Source: an uncultured Chloroflexales bacterium
GTDB lineage: Bacteria > Chloroflexota > Chloroflexia > Chloroflexales > Chloroflexaceae
Assembly: GCA_937902315.1 (NCBI GenBank)
Contig: CALGUG010000010.1
Coordinates: forward strand, 31,390 to 95,389
DNA length: 64,000 nucleotides
Direction: 5' to 3'
Shown: positions 62,785-64,000 of the stretch, in pieces
Position numbering within the stretch: the stretch's first letter is position 1
Layout: each line of letters opens with the position of its first letter
Program-made: the position numbers and the translations under genes
The notes under the pieces: generated by a model
Databases searched by the model: none
Told to the model about the DNA's origin: nothing
The model's input: the letters and a program-made list of their open reading frames with translations, nothing else

Positions 62785-63573
62785 ATGGACACGATTGTGA
62801 AATATCCCCGCACCTACCATTTGGCTGGATCAGGCCTGCAAGCGGGCGACGACCTGCCGACCGTGCCGTTTCGCGAGCTGGCAGGACGCCATTTGGTGCT
62901 TGAAGAGAAGGTCGATGGCGCAAACTGCGGCATTCGCTTCGATCGCAGCGGGCGACTCTTCTTGCAGAGCCGCGGCCACTATCTAAGCGGCGGCCCGCGC
63001 GAGCGCCAGTTCGAGCTCTTTAAAAGCTGGTGCGCCGCCTATGCCAGCCAGCTCTTCCAAGTGCTCTCCGATCGTTATCTGCTCTACGGCGAGTGGCTCT
63101 ATGCCAAGCACAGTCTGTTCTACGATCAGCTCCCGCACTACTTTATGGAGTTCGATATCTTCGACCTTCAGCGCGAGCGCTTCCTCTCGACCGTGCGGCG
63201 GCGCGAATTACTGAGCGCGCTGCCCTTTGTGACCTCGGTGCGGGTGCTATATGAAGGCCAGTTGCGCTCTTCCAAAGAGCTAACCGATCTGATCGGGCCA
63301 TCGGCTTTTATGGGGCCGCATCTAGTAGAGCATTTGCGCGAGGAGGCACAGACGCAGGGTCTTGATCCCGATCAAGTGCTGCGCGAGACCGACACCAGCG
63401 GCCTGATGGAGGGGCTCTACATCAAGCTAGAGGACGAGGAGCAGGTGCTCGCACGCTATAAGTTTGTGCGCAGCGGCTTTTTACAGACCCTGCTCGACTC
63501 GGGAGAGCACTGGGCCAATCGCCCGCTGCTGCCCAACCGCCTGCGCGACAATTTAAGCATTTGGGATGTCTGA
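62785..63573 (+). CDS. ATP-dependent RNA ligase
   Basis: 262 residues from ATG 62785; an earlier frame start overlaps the upstream gene and adds unlikely sequence. The nucleotidyltransferase motif I is EEKVDGANCGIRF with Lys42 as the predicted AMP acceptor. Motif III is YLLYGEWLYAKHSLFYDQLPHYFMEFDIFD; motif IV is MEGLYIK; motif V is ARYKFVR. It seals 5'-phosphate and 3'-OH RNA ends. No separate C-terminal domain of the Rnl1 type is present. Coupled to HD-Pnk it completes an end-healing and sealing pathway. Confidence 0.9.
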   Translation: MDTIVKYPRTYHLAGSGLQAGDDLPTVPFRELAGRHLVLEEKVDGANCGIRFDRSGRLFLQSRGHYLSGGPRERQFELFKSWCAAYASQLFQVLSDRYLLYGEWLYAKHSLFYDQLPHYFMEFDIFDLQRERFLSTVRRRELLSALPFVTSVRVLYEGQLRSSKELTDLIGPSAFMGPHLVEHLREEAQTQGLDPDQVLRETDTSGLMEGLYIKLEDEEQVLARYKFVRSGFLQTLLDSGEHWANRPLLPNRLRDNLSIWDV

Positions 63574-63890
63574 TCGGGGCTTTATTCACCACAGAGGCGC
63601 AGAGCCACACCGTTTTTTGAGGGCTGATAGGTTGTATCTGGCGAAATAGTTTCAACCTCTCATTCGTTCTCTGGCGCGTCCGCCTTCGGCTATCAAAGCG
63701 GATGTCCTCCCATTCAGCGGGCTAGCTATCTGCGCTGCTCGCACGGCCTTCTATGTTTAGAGCCAAGCTGGCTCTCGATGCTGGCTTGCGCTGAATTGGC
63801 TTTGTAGAGCAGCGCTGGACTCTGTTTCAGCGCATTGCAGCGCGCTCTAAGCCGCAGCGAGCTAGCGCCGTGCAAGCCTAAGAGAGCGCT
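63574..63890. repeat. Intergenic region with a repeat core (63674-63693)
   Basis: No gene. The plus-oriented core (CTTCGGCTAT variant) has the CTCATTCGTTCTCTGG outer flank. Its minus partner, if any, is beyond the window end. Confidence 0.6.
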
Positions 63891-64000
63891 GTGCAAGAAC
63901 CCCCGTTCGTATTGCGCGCTGCCCTAAGCATTGTGTAAGAACCCCTGTGCGTATTGCATGCTTCCCCAAGCGCCGTGCAAGAACCCCTGTGCGTATTGCA
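63891..64000 (+). repeat. 42-bp tandem repeat running off the window
   Basis: GTG(C/T)AAGAACCCC starts at 63891, 63933 and 63975, so the period is exactly 42. Units differ at a few positions. At least 2.6 copies are present; the array continues beyond the edge. Confidence 0.85.

Noticed and set aside
63891..64000. CRISPR array
   Set aside because: The 42-bp units adjoin without unique spacers, and no cas gene is seen.

Overview
The window most likely comes from a member of the Chloroflexota, possibly near Herpetosiphon. This placement is inferred from gene content and order: an atpBEFHAGD-(methyltransferase)-atpC-mreB run, a DUF2089/SHOCT/DUF4097 trio, Hanks-type kinase and PP2C signalling proteins, and a RIO1 kinase in a bacterium. 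No rRNA or tRNA gene was recognised, so taxonomy cannot be settled here. No prophage, transposase gene or CRISPR array was seen.

Layout. 0-10.8 kb: the tip of a divergent membrane protein, a sirtuin, a GyrI-like protein, mutL, a membrane-anchored PP2C phosphatase, an A-type Fe-S carrier with rhodanese and DUF309 genes, an ECF-like sigma factor, an SDR and an aldo/keto reductase. 11-20.7 kb: an unrecognised 878-residue protein coupled to a Ser/Thr kinase; then a leader with a tiny Cys-rich ORF and serial hairpins before a heterodimeric ABC exporter, a RIO1 kinase and a charged helical protein. 21.8-25.7 kb: pckA, an M48 protease and a methyltransferase. 25.7-34.7 kb: mreB and the complete ATP synthase operon, all on the minus strand. 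35.6-41.3 kb: a YbhN-like membrane protein, a BMP-type lipoprotein coupled to a HAMP-STAS sensor, and an NMT1/SsuA-like binding protein with a collagen-like tail. 42.7-52.2 kb: a complete glycerol/dihydroxyacetone regulon (dhaR, glpF, dhaK, dhaL, glpK, dhaM, HPr, enzyme I). 52.2-60 kb: an MFS exporter with DUF2089, SHOCT and DUF4097 genes, then small membrane proteins, a YugP-type protease and a PadR regulator. 60.3-63.6 kb: a secreted gluzincin-like protein and a two-gene RNA-repair operon (HD-Pnk and RNA ligase).

How genes work together. Glycerol enters through GlpF and can be phosphorylated by GlpK. Dihydroxyacetone is phosphorylated by DhaK/DhaL using PEP-derived phosphate relayed through enzyme I, HPr and DhaM. 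DhaR, which lacks the sigma-54 contact loop, probably acts at two 18-bp palindromes in front of glpF. HD-Pnk should heal broken RNA ends and the adjacent ligase should seal them. The BMP lipoprotein and the HAMP-STAS protein look like a ligand-sensing pair.

The most unusual feature is a family of interspersed elements. Fourteen copies of a 20-bp core (GCGCGTCCGCCTWCGGCTAC and variants) lie between genes. Twelve form six inward-facing plus/minus pairs, so each pair acts as the terminal inverted repeats of a 0.4-1.2 kb unit. Three or four units hold only non-coding repeat sequence, and two hold a single complete small gene. One of the internal repeats has itself been invaded by a palindrome that has a 40-bp perfect relative nearby.
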